64,000 nucleotides of DNA from Opeltia flavorubescens (Eukaryota; Ascomycota; Lecanoromycetes; Teloschistales; Teloschistaceae). Below the pieces are notes generated by a model that saw only the letters and a list, made by a program, of their open reading frames with translations, did not search any database and was not told the origin of the DNA. Shown piece after piece: positions 63,101 through 64,000 of this stretch (positions are counted from its first letter, which is position 1; the number at the start of each line of letters is the position of its first letter). Made by a program: the position numbers and the translations under genes. The stretch spans positions 1,488,001 to 1,552,000 of the forward strand of contig KE546967.1 of the NCBI GenBank assembly GCA_000442125.1. The letters are read 5' to 3'.

Positions 63101-64000
63101 GCTTTTAAAAAATTAAAAAAAATTTTTACTATAGTACTATTATTAAAGTATTTCGATCTAATATATAAAATCCGGATTAAAATAAATACTTTAAATTTCN
63201 ATATTTCTAGTATTATAATTTAACTAGATAATAATAGAGTTTACTATCTAATAATTTTTTAATCGAGAAAAATAATAATAGTTAAATAAAATTATAAAAC
63301 TTATAATTAAAAGCTATTTACTATTATTAAAATCTTTAAATAATAGCGGTATTATTTTAAAAGAGTTTAATATACTATTAAAATATAATCCGATTATAAT
63401 AATTTAAAAAAATTTATACGTATTAAATAATTTAATAATAAATAATAACGCTAGATTATAAAATTAGTAGCTATAGATTTTAAAATCTTCTATCGAGCTA
63501 GAAAATCGAATCTAGTAGATTCCTTATTAAAAAGGCCGGATTATTAAAAAATTAACCCTAAAACTTTAACGATAATATCTATATTATAATAGAAGCTATC
63601 TTTTACTAATAATATATTATTTATACCGGCGATAATAAAAAAAATAAAGGTAGTATATTTATATAAAAAATATAAAAAAAAATTTAAAAAACTTTTATTA
63701 AAGGTTAATACCTTTAAAAAATTTAATAGTAGTTTACCGGTTTAAAAATTTTATAATATATTAGCGTTAATAATATTCTATAAAAATCTTATTAAAGGCT
63801 TTTAAAAAGAAAATTTACTTTTTAATAAAAAAAATATAATAAATCCTACTATTAGGATAGCTAATTATAAATAGTACGTCCTATATTAAATAATAAAGGA
63901 TACTACTTCTAGCGAAATAGCTTATAACGATAGATTAATAAATATAAAAAAAATAATTTTATAGTTTTAATAGGATAATAATTTTATTATTACTAGAAAA
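59871..64000 (+). mobile_element. Ty3/gypsy LTR retrotransposon fossil, runs off the window
   Basis: Parts recognisable in order on the + strand: 5' LTR (59871-60138), a gag region with a zinc-knuckle-like spot near 61480-61530, a protease region, reverse transcriptase (about 62150-62950), RNase H (to about 63545) and the beginning of integrase up to the window end. The order RT-RNase H-integrase puts it in Ty3/gypsy (Metaviridae). It is broken throughout, with dozens of interruptions of the RIP type, and cannot be active. The 3' LTR would lie beyond 64000. Age cannot be read from LTR divergence because RIP, not clock-like change, made most differences. Confidence 0.75.

Larger units (their letters stand above)
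55440..64000. other. AT-rich, RIP-saturated, gene-free tract
   Basis: Base composition changes abruptly about 100 bp after the ValRS stop. The rest of the window is very A/T-rich, with TA steps dominant and CA and TG steps almost absent on both strands, while CG and GA/TC steps persist (e.g. CGCG, GATCGGG). This is the footprint of repeat-induced point mutation (CpA to TpA) taken near completion. No intact gene is present; only transposon fossils. One N at 63200. Confidence 0.93.

Noticed and set aside
1-64000. CRISPR arrays, bacterial-type operons or ribosome-binding sites
   Set aside because: None seen; the DNA is eukaryotic and the repeats present are transposon or microsatellite.

Overview
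This is nuclear DNA of a filamentous ascomycete (Pezizomycotina). The evidence is many short GT..AG introns (mostly 43-75 nt, with CTAAC/CTGAC-like branch sites), many small, mostly single-copy eukaryotic genes on both strands, typical fungal families (TOS1-like cell-wall protein, Asp f 4-like secreted protein, Rcr-like membrane protein, an Scm3 centromere chaperone fused to Myb repeats), and an 8.5-kb tract mutated in the manner of RIP (repeat-induced point mutation). A Leotiomycete is my guess from general resemblance; the sequence alone does not settle it.

Layout. 0-13 kb: a DUF4419 protein, a secreted Thr-rich protein, the mitochondrial LETM1/Mdm38 protein, mitochondrial adenylate kinase, a CCCH-Smr protein, the ribosome-assembly factor Rcl1, a DUF7726-like gene carrying an in-frame stop, and a nucleotidylyltransferase. 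14-27 kb: a small unknown protein, an ER protein disulfide isomerase with an 8-nt exon, the ESCRT regulator Vta1, a small secreted protein, alanyl-tRNA synthetase, a conserved unknown, an Rcr-like membrane protein and the Golgi protein Tvp23. 27-42 kb: a secreted amidase, Atg14, an unresolved coding patch, an Asp f 4-like protein, a TOS1-like protein, peroxin 13 and Atg6/Beclin. 42-55.3 kb: Scm3, a membrane-anchored cysteine-synthase homologue, tRNA-Arg(ACG), an NDUFAF7-type complex I assembly factor, casein kinase 2 alpha and valyl-tRNA synthetase. 55.4-64 kb: gene-free, AT-rich, RIP-saturated, nested transposon fossils (a pogo/Fot DNA transposon, a solo LTR, a hAT element, and a Ty3/gypsy element running off the window).

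Working together. Atg14 and Atg6 are subunits of the same autophagy PI3-kinase complex I and lie about 8 kb apart on the same strand. Six genes make proteins that act wholly or partly in mitochondria (Mdm38, adenylate kinase, AlaRS, cysteine-synthase homologue, NDUFAF7-like, ValRS). Both tRNA synthetases have two in-frame start codons, the first adding a presequence-like extension, so each probably serves cytosol and mitochondrion. Vta1, Tvp23, the PDI and the Rcr-like protein belong to membrane traffic or the secretory route.

I found no operon-like or clearly new system. The best leads are the gene-structure oddities (8-nt exon, stopless 3n introns, upstream ORFs, an in-frame stop in an otherwise good gene) and the extreme, context-specific RIP at a sharp border with an essential gene. 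Exon coordinates were worked out by hand from splice consensus and frame; every multi-exon model given keeps a whole number of codons.
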